A stretch of DNA of 64,000 bases from Pelagimonas sp017744045 (GCF_017744045.1 NZ_JAGHRD010000010.1); one strand, 5' to 3'. Positions 25,480 through 34,032 are shown, numbered from the stretch's first letter. Notes: a model not told the origin generated them from the sequence alone. Made by a program: numbers and translations.

Positions 25480-26592
25480 TCATGGTGTCGCTTCGACCAA
25501 GGGCAGGCGGTTCTTGCGATGTCGGCGGGTCAGGCTTTCTTTTTGATGACCGCGCAACACCGGGCGCACTGGATCGGGCTGCGTTAAGGAAGCCGCAGTT
25601 TGCGGGTAGATCGTCGCCAATTCCTCCCAAAGCTCCGACCCCAGCAATTCCCGCACTTGCGGCCCGGGAAGCAGCGTTTCAGCCGGAGCCCCCTCGGCAA
25701 AAACCACCTCATGCGCGTCGCACAGGATGTGAAAATATCGGATCTGGCCGGGCCGGGTGTCCTGATGAATGCCACGCATATCGGTCAGCTTTTTGGCGGC
25801 AACCAACACTTCTCTCCTGCCGGTCATGCGCTGGGCGATGGCAGATCGCACAAGCATCCTATGCTGTGGTGAAACGAACAGGGGGCGATGCGGAATACCC
25901 GGACCCAGCGCATTGGCCGCGATACGGATGGGTTGCAGCGCTGGGCTGCGCGTCAGTGTCGACGCTCCAATCCAGCGGATCCGTTGTGGGCCGTGATCCT
26001 GCGTGATCACCTGATCACCGTGGTTCAACCTTTCGACCTTGCGTTCGCCAGTCGGGGTCAGAATACGCGTGCCCTCGGCAAAACAGATGGTGACGGTATT
26101 GTCCTGATCCAGGTTGATCATGACGTCATCGCCCGACGGGCTCCAATCAAGATTGCGGATCTGTATCGACGAGATGTCCGGCAGGTCGCCAACCGTATCG
26201 TCAATCGCCGCAAAATAGCGATCCGACCCGCCTCCTACCGGCGAGGCGACGATGAACACAATCTGCGAAGAGCTGCCATTGCCAGACAAGTCAACCGAAG
26301 ACCCGCCACCATCATAAGTGACCGTTACGTCATTGAAACTGCCATCTGGCGCGACAAGTTGGATATTGTAGTCCACCCCGTCGATGGTCAGGGTGCCGCC
26401 ATTGCCGCTAAAAGTCTCGTTCAGCTCTTGAATTTCGGTTGCACTGTTCGACGCGTCCCCATCGGTATAGGTCGCGTTGTCGACAAGCCCAATGATGTCG
26501 CCACCGCCACCCGCAGCAGTGGTAAAGGTTGCATTGGCATTCAGCGACGATAGTTCGACGAGGTCATAAAGCGGTGTGTTACTTGCGCCCAT
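25480..26592 (-). CDS. Hint-domain protein
   Basis: 370 residues in two parts. Residues about 1-165 are rich in Gly, Asp, Ser and Thr, beta-type and repeat-like (GGGGDIIGLVDNATYTDGDASNS). From C170 begins a Hint (hedgehog/intein) module: CFAEGTRILTPTGERKVERLNHGDQVITQDHG, with LFVSPQHRMLV and HILCDAHEVVFAEGAPAETLLPG further on. The cysteine-led nucleophile is intact, so autoprocessing is chemically plausible. No signal peptide is visible, so secretion by a non-classical route such as type I is possible. Family is common in roseobacters; function unknown. Confidence 0.85.
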   Translation of the reverse strand: MGASNTPLYDLVELSSLNANATFTTAAGGGGDIIGLVDNATYTDGDASNSATEIQELNETFSGNGGTLTIDGVDYNIQLVAPDGSFNDVTVTYDGGGSSVDLSGNGSSSQIVFIVASPVGGGSDRYFAAIDDTVGDLPDISSIQIRNLDWSPSGDDVMINLDQDNTVTICFAEGTRILTPTGERKVERLNHGDQVITQDHGPQRIRWIGASTLTRSPALQPIRIAANALGPGIPHRPLFVSPQHRMLVRSAIAQRMTGRREVLVAAKKLTDMRGIHQDTRPGQIRYFHILCDAHEVVFAEGAPAETLLPGPQVRELLGSELWEELATIYPQTAASLTQPDPVRPVLRGHQKESLTRRHRKNRLPLVEATP

Positions 26593-26697
26593 TCAACGCC
26601 CCTACAGTTTTGGCAGAGTGTTGATCTTGCGACCTAATTTCCGGTTAAGGCGCGCGAGGTTTTTCGTGTCAAAGGCGTGCCTTTTGACAGGCTGAGC

Positions 26698-27423
26698 CTA
26701 AACATGCTGCCCGCCATTGATCTCGATCTCGGTGCCGGTGACATAGCTCGATTGATCCGAGCACAGGTAATAGATCACATCCGCCACTTCGCTGGGCTGC
26801 CCCAGCCGTTGCATCGGCAGCGCCTCGACGATCTTTTCGGTGCCCGGCGACAGGATTGATGTCTCCACCTCTCCCGGTGCAATCGCATTGACCCGGACAC
26901 CCAGCGGGCCAAAATCATGGGCCATTTCGCGGGTCAAAGCCGCCAAAGCCGCCTTGGACGTGGCATAGGCCGCCCCGGCAAACGGGTGCACCCGAGACCC
27001 CGCGATCGAGGTTACATTGACAACCGATCCCTTGGCCGCCGCCAGTTCCTCGCGCAATCCGCGCGCCAGCACGACCGAGGCGAAAAAGTTGACGTGAAAC
27101 ACCTTGCCCCAATCCATGATGTCGGTGGTAAAGGTGTTCAGCCGCTCACCATTCGGCCCCTTGGGGGAAATCCCGGCATTGTTGACCAACCCATGCAACG
27201 GCCCATCCAGCCGCTCGCGGATCAGTTCAACCGCGTTGATCGTGTCTGCGGGGTCAGACAGGTTCAACTGGATATGGTTGCGTTCGCCATCAGGCCAGGG
27301 GCAGGCCGGATCATGCGGCTGACGCGAACAGGTCAGCACCCGCCATCCTTCACGCGAAAACCGTTTCACCGTGGCATGGCCAATCCCGCGGCTCGCCCCG
27401 GTCAAAAGCAGCGTCTTTTGCAT
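26698..27423 (-). CDS. Short-chain dehydrogenase/reductase
   Basis: 241 residues, SDR fold. Cofactor loop TGASRGIGHA, NNAG motif (LVNNAGISPKG), catalytic Ser in VTSIAGSR and the Tyr-x3-Lys in YATSK. The end is ITGTEIEINGGQHV-like (VTGTEIEINGGQHV), typical of FabG-type reductases. The substrate cannot be inferred from context; it follows accA only by proximity, across a terminator. Confidence 0.9.
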   Translation of the reverse strand: MQKTLLLTGASRGIGHATVKRFSREGWRVLTCSRQPHDPACPWPDGERNHIQLNLSDPADTINAVELIRERLDGPLHGLVNNAGISPKGPNGERLNTFTTDIMDWGKVFHVNFFASVVLARGLREELAAAKGSVVNVTSIAGSRVHPFAGAAYATSKAALAALTREMAHDFGPLGVRVNAIAPGEVETSILSPGTEKIVEALPMQRLGQPSEVADVIYYLCSDQSSYVTGTEIEINGGQHV

Positions 27424-27494
27424 GTGAAACCCTCTACCTCGACAGCGTTGCTATCTGGCAAAGGTGGTCCCGAATGCAGGGTGTTGCAACCACA

Positions 27495-27525
27495 AAAGGC
27501 GCGCCCATCTCTGGATCGCGCCTTT
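27495..27525 (-). terminator. Rho-independent terminator after accA
   Basis: 9-bp stem AAAGGCGCG / CGCGCCTTT at 27495-27503 and 27517-27525, followed in the minus direction by T residues. It ends the accA transcript and separates it from the SDR gene. Confidence 0.85.
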
Positions 27526-27548
27526 GTTTATTCTTCTTGTGTAACGGT

Positions 27549-28511
27549 TTAGGCCGCCAACCCGCGCGAGCCGATCTCAAGGAATTTCTTGCGCCGTGCT
27601 GCGATCAGCTCTGCGCCTGACATGTCCTTAAGCTCACCCAACATGCCAGAAATCGCATTGCCGACTGCTGTGATGGCTGCCTCTTTGTCACGATGCGCCC
27701 CGCCCAGTGGTTCGGGGATCACGCGATCTGCCACGCCCAGCTGATAAAGATCAGCGGCGGTCAGGCGCAGCGCTTCGGCCGCATCGCGCATCTTTTCCGC
27801 GTCCTTCCACAGGATCGAGGCACAGCCCTCGGGCGTGATGACCGAATAGACCGAGTGTTCCAGCATCGCCACGCGGTTGCCCGCCGCAAAGGCCACAGCC
27901 CCGCCCGAGCCACCTTCACCGATCACCACGCAGACCAGTGGCACGCCAATCTCAAGGCATTTCTCGGTTGAACGGGCAATCGCCTCGGATTGGCCGCGCT
28001 CTTCGGCACCCCGACCCGGATAGGCACCGGGAGTGTCCACCAGCGTCACCACCGGCAGACCAAAGCGGCCAGCCATCTCCATCAGGCGCACCGCCTTGCG
28101 ATAGCCTTCGGGGCGGGCCATGCCGAAATTGCGTTTGATCCGGCTTTGGGTGTCGTCACCCTTTTCCTGACCAATCACCATGACCGGCTGATCGTTAAAG
28201 CGCGCCAAGCCACCCATCACCGCCAGGTCATCGGCAAAGTTGCGATCCCCGGCCAGTGGGGTGAATTCGGTGAACAGCGCCTCGATGTAATCTTTGCAAT
28301 GGGGGCGGTCCGGGTGGCGGGCCACCTGACACTTACGCCAGGGCGTCAGCTTTTCATACAGCTCTTTTTTCAGCTCTTCGGCCTTGCGATCCAGCGCCTC
28401 GGCCTCTTCCTCGATATCCATCTCCTCATTGCCCCGCGCCATCGCGCGCAGCTCTTCTGCCTTGCCTTCAATTTCGGCCAGGGGTTTTTCGAAGTCGAGG
28501 TAATGTGCCAT
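27549..28511 (-). CDS. accA: Acetyl-CoA carboxylase carboxyltransferase, alpha subunit
   Basis: Forms the carboxyltransferase with AccD for malonyl-CoA synthesis. 320 residues, the usual size: starts MAHYLDFEKPLAEIEGKAEELRAMA, then the segments GLARFNDQPVMVIGQEKGDD, VTLVDTPGAYPGRGAEERGQ, GGSGGAVAFAAGNRV and TPEGCASILWKDAEK. ATG 28511 follows a GGAG; an upstream in-frame ATG at 28523 is not needed. Confidence 0.97.
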   Translation of the reverse strand: MAHYLDFEKPLAEIEGKAEELRAMARGNEEMDIEEEAEALDRKAEELKKELYEKLTPWRKCQVARHPDRPHCKDYIEALFTEFTPLAGDRNFADDLAVMGGLARFNDQPVMVIGQEKGDDTQSRIKRNFGMARPEGYRKAVRLMEMAGRFGLPVVTLVDTPGAYPGRGAEERGQSEAIARSTEKCLEIGVPLVCVVIGEGGSGGAVAFAAGNRVAMLEHSVYSVITPEGCASILWKDAEKMRDAAEALRLTAADLYQLGVADRVIPEPLGGAHRDKEAAITAVGNAISGMLGELKDMSGAELIAARRKKFLEIGSRGLAA

Positions 28512-28679
28512 TCGCTGCTCCATTGGATGTTGCTGCTATATGGCGTGGCTTTTCTCGGGATGCAACTTTGTCGCATGAGATCTTGGGCCAATCTGCCCAA
28601 AAAACTGGCGCAGCTGCATATAGCAAGACTTGTCCATTCCAGATCAGGCATGCCTGATGGTGGAACAAGGAGGCAGAAC

Positions 28680-29519
28680 ATGAACCAGCATTACGAGGCC
28701 CGGCTGCGCCGCGTCGTTCAATACATCTTTGACAATCCCGGAGGGGATCTGTCGCTGGATGCCTTGGCCGATATCGCCTGCATGTCGCGCTTTCACTGGC
28801 ACCGGGTCTATCACGCCATGACCGGCGAGACCTGTGCCCAGGCCGTGCGCCGCATTCGTGCACATCGTGCCGCCTGCTGGCTGGTTCAGCGCGATTGGTC
28901 AATTGATGAGATCGCCAAACGCGCCGGTTATGACAACAGCCAAAGCTTTGCCCGCTCGTTCCGCAAACGTTTTGGCATGACACCGGCGGCCTTTCGGGCC
29001 GCGGGGCAGGCCAAGGCACCAGACGTCACTTTGCGAATAGGACATAGCACCATGTTTAACGTTGACCTCCAAGACCTCCCCGCCCGCCGCCTCGCCGCGA
29101 TCCGCCATACCGGTGCTTATCTCGAAAGCGGGCGGGCCTATGAACAGGTCGCGGCGATCTTTGCCACCAACAATCTCTGGCCGCAGGCGCGCGGCATGGC
29201 GGGCATCTATTATGATGACCCCGACAGCACGCCCGAGGCCGAGCTGCGCTGCGATTGCGGCGTTCAGGTCGAGGCTGATTTTGACATGCCCGACAGCCTA
29301 CAAGACGTGGCGATTCAGGGCGGGCGCTATGCGGTTCTGATCCACAAGGGGCCTTATTCCGGGCTCAAGGCGGCCTATGACTATCTCTACGGTCCTTGGC
29401 TGGCTGAAAACGGTCATGAACCCGCCGACGCCCCGAGCTATGAACGCTATCTGAACTCGCCCCAAGATACCGCGCCCGCCGATCTGATCACCGAGATCTG
29501 TATGCCACTGGCGTCATAA
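28680..29519 (+). CDS. AraC-type regulator with GyrI-like effector domain
   Basis: About 279 residues: two helix-turn-helix motifs of the AraC type (residues about 8-105; LSLDALADIACMSRFHWHRVY and WSIDEIAKRAGYDNSQSFARSFRKRFGMTPAAFR), then a GyrI/SOUL-like small-molecule-binding domain from about residue 125 (LPARRLAAIRHTGAYLESG). ATG 28680 follows AGGAGG. Such regulators (Rob/SoxS-BmrR type) respond to amphipathic or cationic compounds; the target is not evident. Confidence 0.9.
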   Translation: MNQHYEARLRRVVQYIFDNPGGDLSLDALADIACMSRFHWHRVYHAMTGETCAQAVRRIRAHRAACWLVQRDWSIDEIAKRAGYDNSQSFARSFRKRFGMTPAAFRAAGQAKAPDVTLRIGHSTMFNVDLQDLPARRLAAIRHTGAYLESGRAYEQVAAIFATNNLWPQARGMAGIYYDDPDSTPEAELRCDCGVQVEADFDMPDSLQDVAIQGGRYAVLIHKGPYSGLKAAYDYLYGPWLAENGHEPADAPSYERYLNSPQDTAPADLITEICMPLAS

Positions 29520-29564
29520 TTCCTGACCGCACGGCCTCATGCTGATTTTAGCTGGTTGGGCGGT

Positions 29565-30161
29565 TTACCCGCCCAGCAGCACCGGCATCATCGACACCAC
29601 CAGCAATGCCGCCATGGTCCAGTTGAACAGCCGCAACCGTTCAGGCCGCGCCAACAGCTTGCGCACTCCGGTGCCCAGCACCGTCCAGGTCGTCGCCGAC
29701 CCTGTGCCGATCACAGCATAGGTCCCGGCCACCCACAGCACGGCGCTCAAATCCCGGCTGGTGGCATAAAGCGTGATCGCCCCCAGCGCCATGGACCAGG
29801 CCTTGGGGTTGAGCCATTGAAACCCGGCGGCCTGCAGGAAACTCAAAGGCTTGGCATCACTTGGCGCGTCTGCTGGGGGCGCAGAATGCGCGATCTTCCA
29901 GGCCAGCCACAGGATGTAAGCGACCGAAAAGATCTTGAGCACCAGATAGCTCGGCGGCCAGGCGTCAAACAATTGCATCGCGCCCAGACCCACCAGGATG
30001 ATCATAAACGGAAAGCCATAGGCGACCCCGGTCATATGCGGGATGGACCGGCGCAGCCCAAAATTCGCGCCCGAGCTCATCAGCATCAGGTTATTGGGGC
30101 CCGGGGTAAACACGGTGGAAAAGGCAAAGAGCGCAAGCGCAAGCAAGATTTCATAAGTCAT
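29565..30161 (-). CDS. LysE family amino-acid exporter
   Basis: 198 residues, five to six membrane helices, with the family hallmark in helix 1 (FTPGPNNLMLMSSGANFG, the PGP-N loop). Exports an amino acid or a homologue. It is divergent from an Lrp-type regulator gene, with a binding site between them; the pair is the classical exporter/regulator arrangement. Confidence 0.9.
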   Translation of the reverse strand: MTYEILLALALFAFSTVFTPGPNNLMLMSSGANFGLRRSIPHMTGVAYGFPFMIILVGLGAMQLFDAWPPSYLVLKIFSVAYILWLAWKIAHSAPPADAPSDAKPLSFLQAAGFQWLNPKAWSMALGAITLYATSRDLSAVLWVAGTYAVIGTGSATTWTVLGTGVRKLLARPERLRLFNWTMAALLVVSMMPVLLGG

Positions 30162-30194
30162 GGCGCAATAATTGCGCGCATGACGGGGCTAGAG

Positions 30195-30231
30195 GTTGCA
30201 AATTGCGTCATCTGCGGTCTAGATTTGCAAC
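30195..30231. promoter_or_regulatory. Lrp-type operator between lysE and lrp genes
   Basis: Perfect inverted repeat GTTGCAAAT...ATTTGCAAC (30195-30203 and 30223-30231, 19-base spacer) lies in the short divergent gap, immediately before the regulator start. The centre-to-centre spacing of 28 bases (about two and a half helical turns) suits a dimeric or octameric Lrp-type protein. Confidence 0.7.
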
Positions 30232-30233
30232 TT

Positions 30234-30686
30234 ATGTCAGATCTGGATGAAATCGACCGCAAGATATTGCGCGCGCTCTTGGCGGATGGCCGGCAAAGCA
30301 ACCTTGCTTTGGCAGACCGTGTCGGCCTGTCCCCCTCCGCCTGCCTGCGCCGCGTGGCCGCTTTGGAAAAACGCGGGGTGATCACCGGGTATCGCGCCGT
30401 GCTGGACCCCGTCAAGACCGGTATCGGCTTTCTCGCCTATGTCACTGTCGGCTTGAACCTGCACACCAAAGAAGCGCAGCGCGCCTTTGAACGCGCGATG
30501 GAGGCCGCCCCCGAAGTGCGCGAATGCCACAATATCACCGGTGTGGTGGAATATCTGCTGCGGGTCGAAGTCGCTGATCTACCCAGTTACAAGCATTTCC
30601 ACAACGAAGTGCTCGGCACCCTGCCACAGGTGAATTCCATCACCTCCTACGTGGTCATGGGCTCGCCCAAGGACGAACGCGCCTAG
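30234..30686 (+). CDS. Lrp/AsnC family transcriptional regulator
   Basis: 150 residues: N-terminal HTH (MSDLDEIDRKILRALLADGRQSNLALADRVGLSPSACLRRVAALEKRGVITGY) and a C-terminal RAM effector domain (GIGFLAYVTVGLNLHTKEA...VRECHNITGVVEYLLRVEV). Probably senses the amino acid exported by the divergent LysE protein. ATG 30234 chosen as the standard start; an upstream frame is only readthrough of the operator region. Confidence 0.9.
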   Translation: MSDLDEIDRKILRALLADGRQSNLALADRVGLSPSACLRRVAALEKRGVITGYRAVLDPVKTGIGFLAYVTVGLNLHTKEAQRAFERAMEAAPEVRECHNITGVVEYLLRVEVADLPSYKHFHNEVLGTLPQVNSITSYVVMGSPKDERA

Positions 30687-30694
30687 ACAAGGTT

Positions 30695-30753
30695 TCTTTG
30701 GGCCAAAAATATCCCGGGGAGTCCTGAGCCCGCTCAGGACGGGGCAGCGCCCC
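30695..30753 (+). repeat. Intergenic repeat family A, copy 2
   Basis: Carries the same 30-base block as 22021-22050, followed by TCCTGAGC-CC-GCTCAGGA (8 bp) and GGGGC-AGC-GCCCC. Base pairs of the first stem differ from copy 1 but remain complementary. Downstream of the Lrp gene and 210 bases before the RNA ligase gene. Confidence 0.85.
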
Positions 30754-30965
30754 AAACCCCCTATCCACATGCGCCAATCCCTGCTAGTTACGGGCACAAA
30801 CCCACCCTCAGCCCATGGCAGGACAATGTAATCTTGATGAAAAACCGGTTCGGATCTCTGTCAGCTTCTGTTTGATCCCCTCCCGCCAGGCCCCGTGCCT
30901 CGGTGACAGGTTTTTCTGTGCCTCACCTTATCAAGATTTGTCCTTTATTCGTGCTGAGACCTCTC

Positions 30966-31781
30966 ATGAAACTGTTGAAATTCCCGCGCACGCGCCATCT
31001 CTCTGGCTCGTGCCTGCAAACGGGCGATACGCCCGATCATCTGCCAATGGCCGCCCTCTCGGGCGTGCCGCTTATCGTTGAGGAAAAGCTCGACGGTGCC
31101 AATGCGGCTGTGTCTTTTGACCCGTCCGGCCAGCTTCTGCTGCAAAGCCGGGGCCATTACCTGACCGGTGGCGGGCGCGAGCGCCATTTTGCCCTGTTCA
31201 AAACCTGGGCGGCGACCCATCAGACCCGTTTGTTTCAGGTTTTGGGCGCGCGTTACGTCATGTATGGCGAATGGATGTATGCCAAGCACACCTGCTTTTA
31301 CGACACCCTGCCGCACTACTTTCTCGAATTCGATCTCTTTGATCGCGAAAAGCGTGTGTTCCTCTCCACCAATGCCCGGCGGGCTGTGCTGGCAGGCTTG
31401 CCTGTCATGCCTGTTCCGATCTTGCACAATGGCCCATTGGCCAAACCTGCCGATCTCCAGAGCTTGATCAACACCAGCCTCTATAAATCACCCCCATGGC
31501 GCGCGGCGTTGATGCGCGCCGCCGAGGCCAGCCATAGCCGCGCCGAACTGGTCGCTAAACAGACAGAAGACAGCGATCTGGCTGAGGGGCTTTATGTCAA
31601 ACAGGAAGAGGGCGACCAGGTGGTTGCGCGCTACAAATTTGTGCGTGACGGGTTTCGCCAAACCATCACCGCCTCTGATGGCCATTGGCAATCACGCCCG
31701 ATCTTGCCCAATGGGCTTGCCCCGGGTGTGGATATTCTGGCGCAGACCCTTGGCGGGAAAGGGGCCTATGATGAGACTTAA
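30966..31781 (+). CDS. ATP-dependent RNA ligase (nucleotidyltransferase superfamily)
   Basis: 271 residues. Nucleotidyltransferase motif I is EEKLDGANA with the AMP-accepting lysine K41; motif Ia LLQSRGH; motif III YGEWMYAKHTCFYD (E102); motif IV AEGLYVK (E207); motif V YKF. This is the core of Rnl-type RNA ligases, which seal 5'-phosphate to 3'-OH ends. No OB-fold or other extra domain. A possible GTG start 21 codons earlier exists, but ATG 30966 fits the family. Its stop overlaps the start of the following HD-kinase gene by 14 bases, so the two are coupled. Confidence 0.85.
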   Translation: MKLLKFPRTRHLSGSCLQTGDTPDHLPMAALSGVPLIVEEKLDGANAAVSFDPSGQLLLQSRGHYLTGGGRERHFALFKTWAATHQTRLFQVLGARYVMYGEWMYAKHTCFYDTLPHYFLEFDLFDREKRVFLSTNARRAVLAGLPVMPVPILHNGPLAKPADLQSLINTSLYKSPPWRAALMRAAEASHSRAELVAKQTEDSDLAEGLYVKQEEGDQVVARYKFVRDGFRQTITASDGHWQSRPILPNGLAPGVDILAQTLGGKGAYDET

Positions 31782-32928
31782 CTCTTCACATTCCTTTCAG
31801 CAGCTTCTGGATCTTGTCCCACCCGTTGGCCAATCGCCGAATTGGGCCGCGCTATGGGGGCTTTGGCCCGAGCTGGGCGTGCTGGATACCTGCCCGCAAG
31901 ACCCAATTCATCATGGCGAGGGCGATGTCGGCACCCATACGCGCTTGGTGGTCGAGGCATTGCTGACCCTGCCGGGTTGGCAAATCCTTGACCCGGATCG
32001 CCGGGCGCTCTTGTTCTGGACGGCCATGCTGCATGACATCGGCAAACCCGCCACCACCCGGCACGAGGCCGGTCGCATCACCTCGCGCGGTCATTCCCGT
32101 GTCGGGGCTGCGATCGCGCGTCATCTGCTGGGCCGGGCGCGGGTGCCGTTTCATTGGCGAGAGGCGCTTTGCGCCTTGATCCGGTCACATCAACTGCCCT
32201 TTTGGTTGCTTGATCGCCCTGATCCGCCACGCTTGGCCATCGAAACCTCGCTGACCTGTCGCGCCGATCTTTTGTGTCTTCACGCACAGGCGGATGCTTT
32301 GGGGCGGATTTGCGCGGATCAAGCCGCGATACTGGACAATACCGCGCTCAGCCTTGCTCAGTTTGAGGAGTTGGGCTGCGCCGACCAGCCCTTTGACTTT
32401 GCCTCGGATGCCGCGCGGATTGAATACCTGAACCGCGAGGGGCGCGACCCGACCTATGCGCCGCATGAGCAATTCGGCAGCGATGTTGTTCTGATGTCCG
32501 GTTTGCCCGGCGCGGGGAAAGACACATGGATCGTGCGGAACCTGCCTGACCTGCCCATGATCAGCCTTGATGAGATTCGGGGCGAGATGGGCGTGCCTCC
32601 GAGCGCAAACCAAGGGCCCGTTGCGCAGGAAGGGATGGCGCGCGCTCGGGTGTTCCTGCACATGGGGCAGGGGTTTGTCTGGAATGCCACCAATGTCACA
32701 CGGCAACAGCGGGCGCGGCTGCTCAACCTGTTTCACAGCTATGGGGCACGGACGCGAATTGTCTATATCGAGCCGGACTGGCAGGAGGTGTTTGTGCAAA
32801 ACCGCCAACGCAAGGAGGCGGTGCCGGAAACCGTCATTTACGCGCTTCTTCGCAAGCTGGAACCACCCGACCTGCGCGAGGCCCATCAGGTGACATTTGT
32901 CGTCCCCAAAACCTCAGAGACGGGGTGA
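31768..32928 (+). CDS. HD-phosphoesterase / polynucleotide kinase fusion (HD-Pnk)
   Basis: 386 residues. N-terminal HD domain with H57, H89-D90 (AMLHDIGKP), H109 (SRGHSRVG), H141 and D167, a full metal-binding set. C-terminal P-loop kinase: GLPGAGKDT (245-253), D268 in SLDEIR, and WNATNVTRQQR (306-315), which matches the phosphate-acceptor side of T4-type polynucleotide kinase; RQRKEAVPE resembles the lid arginines. Matches the architecture of Runella HD-Pnk, which removes 2',3'-cyclic or 3'-phosphates and phosphorylates 5'-OH ends. Start either 31768 or 31771. Role in healing RNA (or DNA) ends is inferred. Confidence 0.83.
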   Translation: MMRLNSSHSFQQLLDLVPPVGQSPNWAALWGLWPELGVLDTCPQDPIHHGEGDVGTHTRLVVEALLTLPGWQILDPDRRALLFWTAMLHDIGKPATTRHEAGRITSRGHSRVGAAIARHLLGRARVPFHWREALCALIRSHQLPFWLLDRPDPPRLAIETSLTCRADLLCLHAQADALGRICADQAAILDNTALSLAQFEELGCADQPFDFASDAARIEYLNREGRDPTYAPHEQFGSDVVLMSGLPGAGKDTWIVRNLPDLPMISLDEIRGEMGVPPSANQGPVAQEGMARARVFLHMGQGFVWNATNVTRQQRARLLNLFHSYGARTRIVYIEPDWQEVFVQNRQRKEAVPETVIYALLRKLEPPDLREAHQVTFVVPKTSETG

Positions 32929-32941
32929 TATCGCATAAAGG

Positions 32942-32978
32942 CAATATGTCCGATTCAAAGATAGAATCGGACATATTG
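32942..32978. terminator. 15-bp AT-rich perfect stem-loop
   Basis: CAATATGTCCGATTC pairs perfectly with its complement across a 7-base loop (AAAGATA). It lies between the convergent HD-Pnk and mcl1 genes and probably ends one or both transcripts, but it lacks a T tract and its stem is unusually AT-rich for an intrinsic terminator. Confidence 0.6.
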
Positions 32979-33017
32979 GCTGTTGTCGGAAATTATTTTG
33001 GGCGTACGCAGCGCTGC

Positions 33018-33977
33018 TTAGGAGGCCGCGATCAGCTCGGCCTGCGCCACGATCACCTCGGCCTGTTTGATTGAGGCGATGTCGACCAGACGGCCTTTGT
33101 AAACGGTTGCGCCTTCGCCATTGGCCTTGGCCTGCTCCATCGCGGCGAGAATTTCGCGGGCTTCGGTGACCGCTTCTTCGGATGGGGTAAAGACCTGATT
33201 TGCCAGCGCAATTTGCTTGGGGTGGATGGCCCATTTGCCGACCATACCCAGCGTGGCCGAGCGTTTCGCCTGGGCGATATAGCCCTCATCATCGCTGAAA
33301 TCACCGAACGGACCGTCAACCGGGAGCACACCATGGGTGCGGCAGGCGGCCACAATCGCGGCCTGCGCCCAGTGCCATGGGTCGGACCAATGCTTTTCGC
33401 CTTCACGCAACATATAGTAGTTTTCTTGCGTGCCACCAATACCAGTGGTCTGCATTCCCATGCTGGCGGCAAAGTCAGCGGCCCCAAGGCTCATGGCCTG
33501 CAGGCGCGGGGAGGAGGCGGCGATCTCTTCGACATGGGCGATACCAGCGGCGGATTCGATGATCACCTCAAAGCTGATCGGCTTGCTGCGGCCTTTGGCG
33601 GCCTCAATCGCGGTGACGAGCGCGTCAACCGCGTAAACGTCTGCAGCACAACCAACTTTTGGGATCATGATCTGGTCGAGACGGTCGCCAGCTTGCTCCA
33701 GAACATCGACCACATCGCGATACCAATAGGGGGTGTCCAGCCCGTTGATGCGCACGGACATGTATTTGTTGCCCCAATCAACGGTGTTCAGCGCCTCGAT
33801 CACATTGGCGCGTGCGGCGTCTTTGTCAGATGGGGCGACGGAATCTTCGAGGTCGAGATTGATGACATCCGCAGCCGACGCGGCCATTTTGGGGAAGAGT
33901 TTGGTATTGGAACCCGGGCCAAAGAGTTGGCAGCGGTTCGGACGGGCCGGGGCGGCGGGCTGAATGCGGAAGCTCAT
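33018..33977 (-). CDS. mcl1: L-malyl-CoA / beta-methylmalyl-CoA lyase
   Basis: 319 residues. N-terminus MSFRIQPAAPARPNRCQLFGPGSNTKLFPKMAASAADVINLDLEDSVAP and internal segments LGAADFAASMG, TGIGGTQENYYMLREGEKHWSDPWHWAQ match Rhodobacter Mcl1, which reversibly cleaves malyl-CoA to acetyl-CoA and glyoxylate and beta-methylmalyl-CoA to propionyl-CoA and glyoxylate in the ethylmalonyl-CoA pathway. ATG 33977 has a good AGGA site. It is monocistronic here; the other ethylmalonyl-CoA genes are outside the window. Confidence 0.93.
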   Translation of the reverse strand: MSFRIQPAAPARPNRCQLFGPGSNTKLFPKMAASAADVINLDLEDSVAPSDKDAARANVIEALNTVDWGNKYMSVRINGLDTPYWYRDVVDVLEQAGDRLDQIMIPKVGCAADVYAVDALVTAIEAAKGRSKPISFEVIIESAAGIAHVEEIAASSPRLQAMSLGAADFAASMGMQTTGIGGTQENYYMLREGEKHWSDPWHWAQAAIVAACRTHGVLPVDGPFGDFSDDEGYIAQAKRSATLGMVGKWAIHPKQIALANQVFTPSEEAVTEAREILAAMEQAKANGEGATVYKGRLVDIASIKQAEVIVAQAELIAAS

Positions 33978-34032
33978 GCTGGAATCCTTTCGGCAAGGAA
34001 ATTTCTATTTCTTGCCTGTGAGGGTTATTAAA

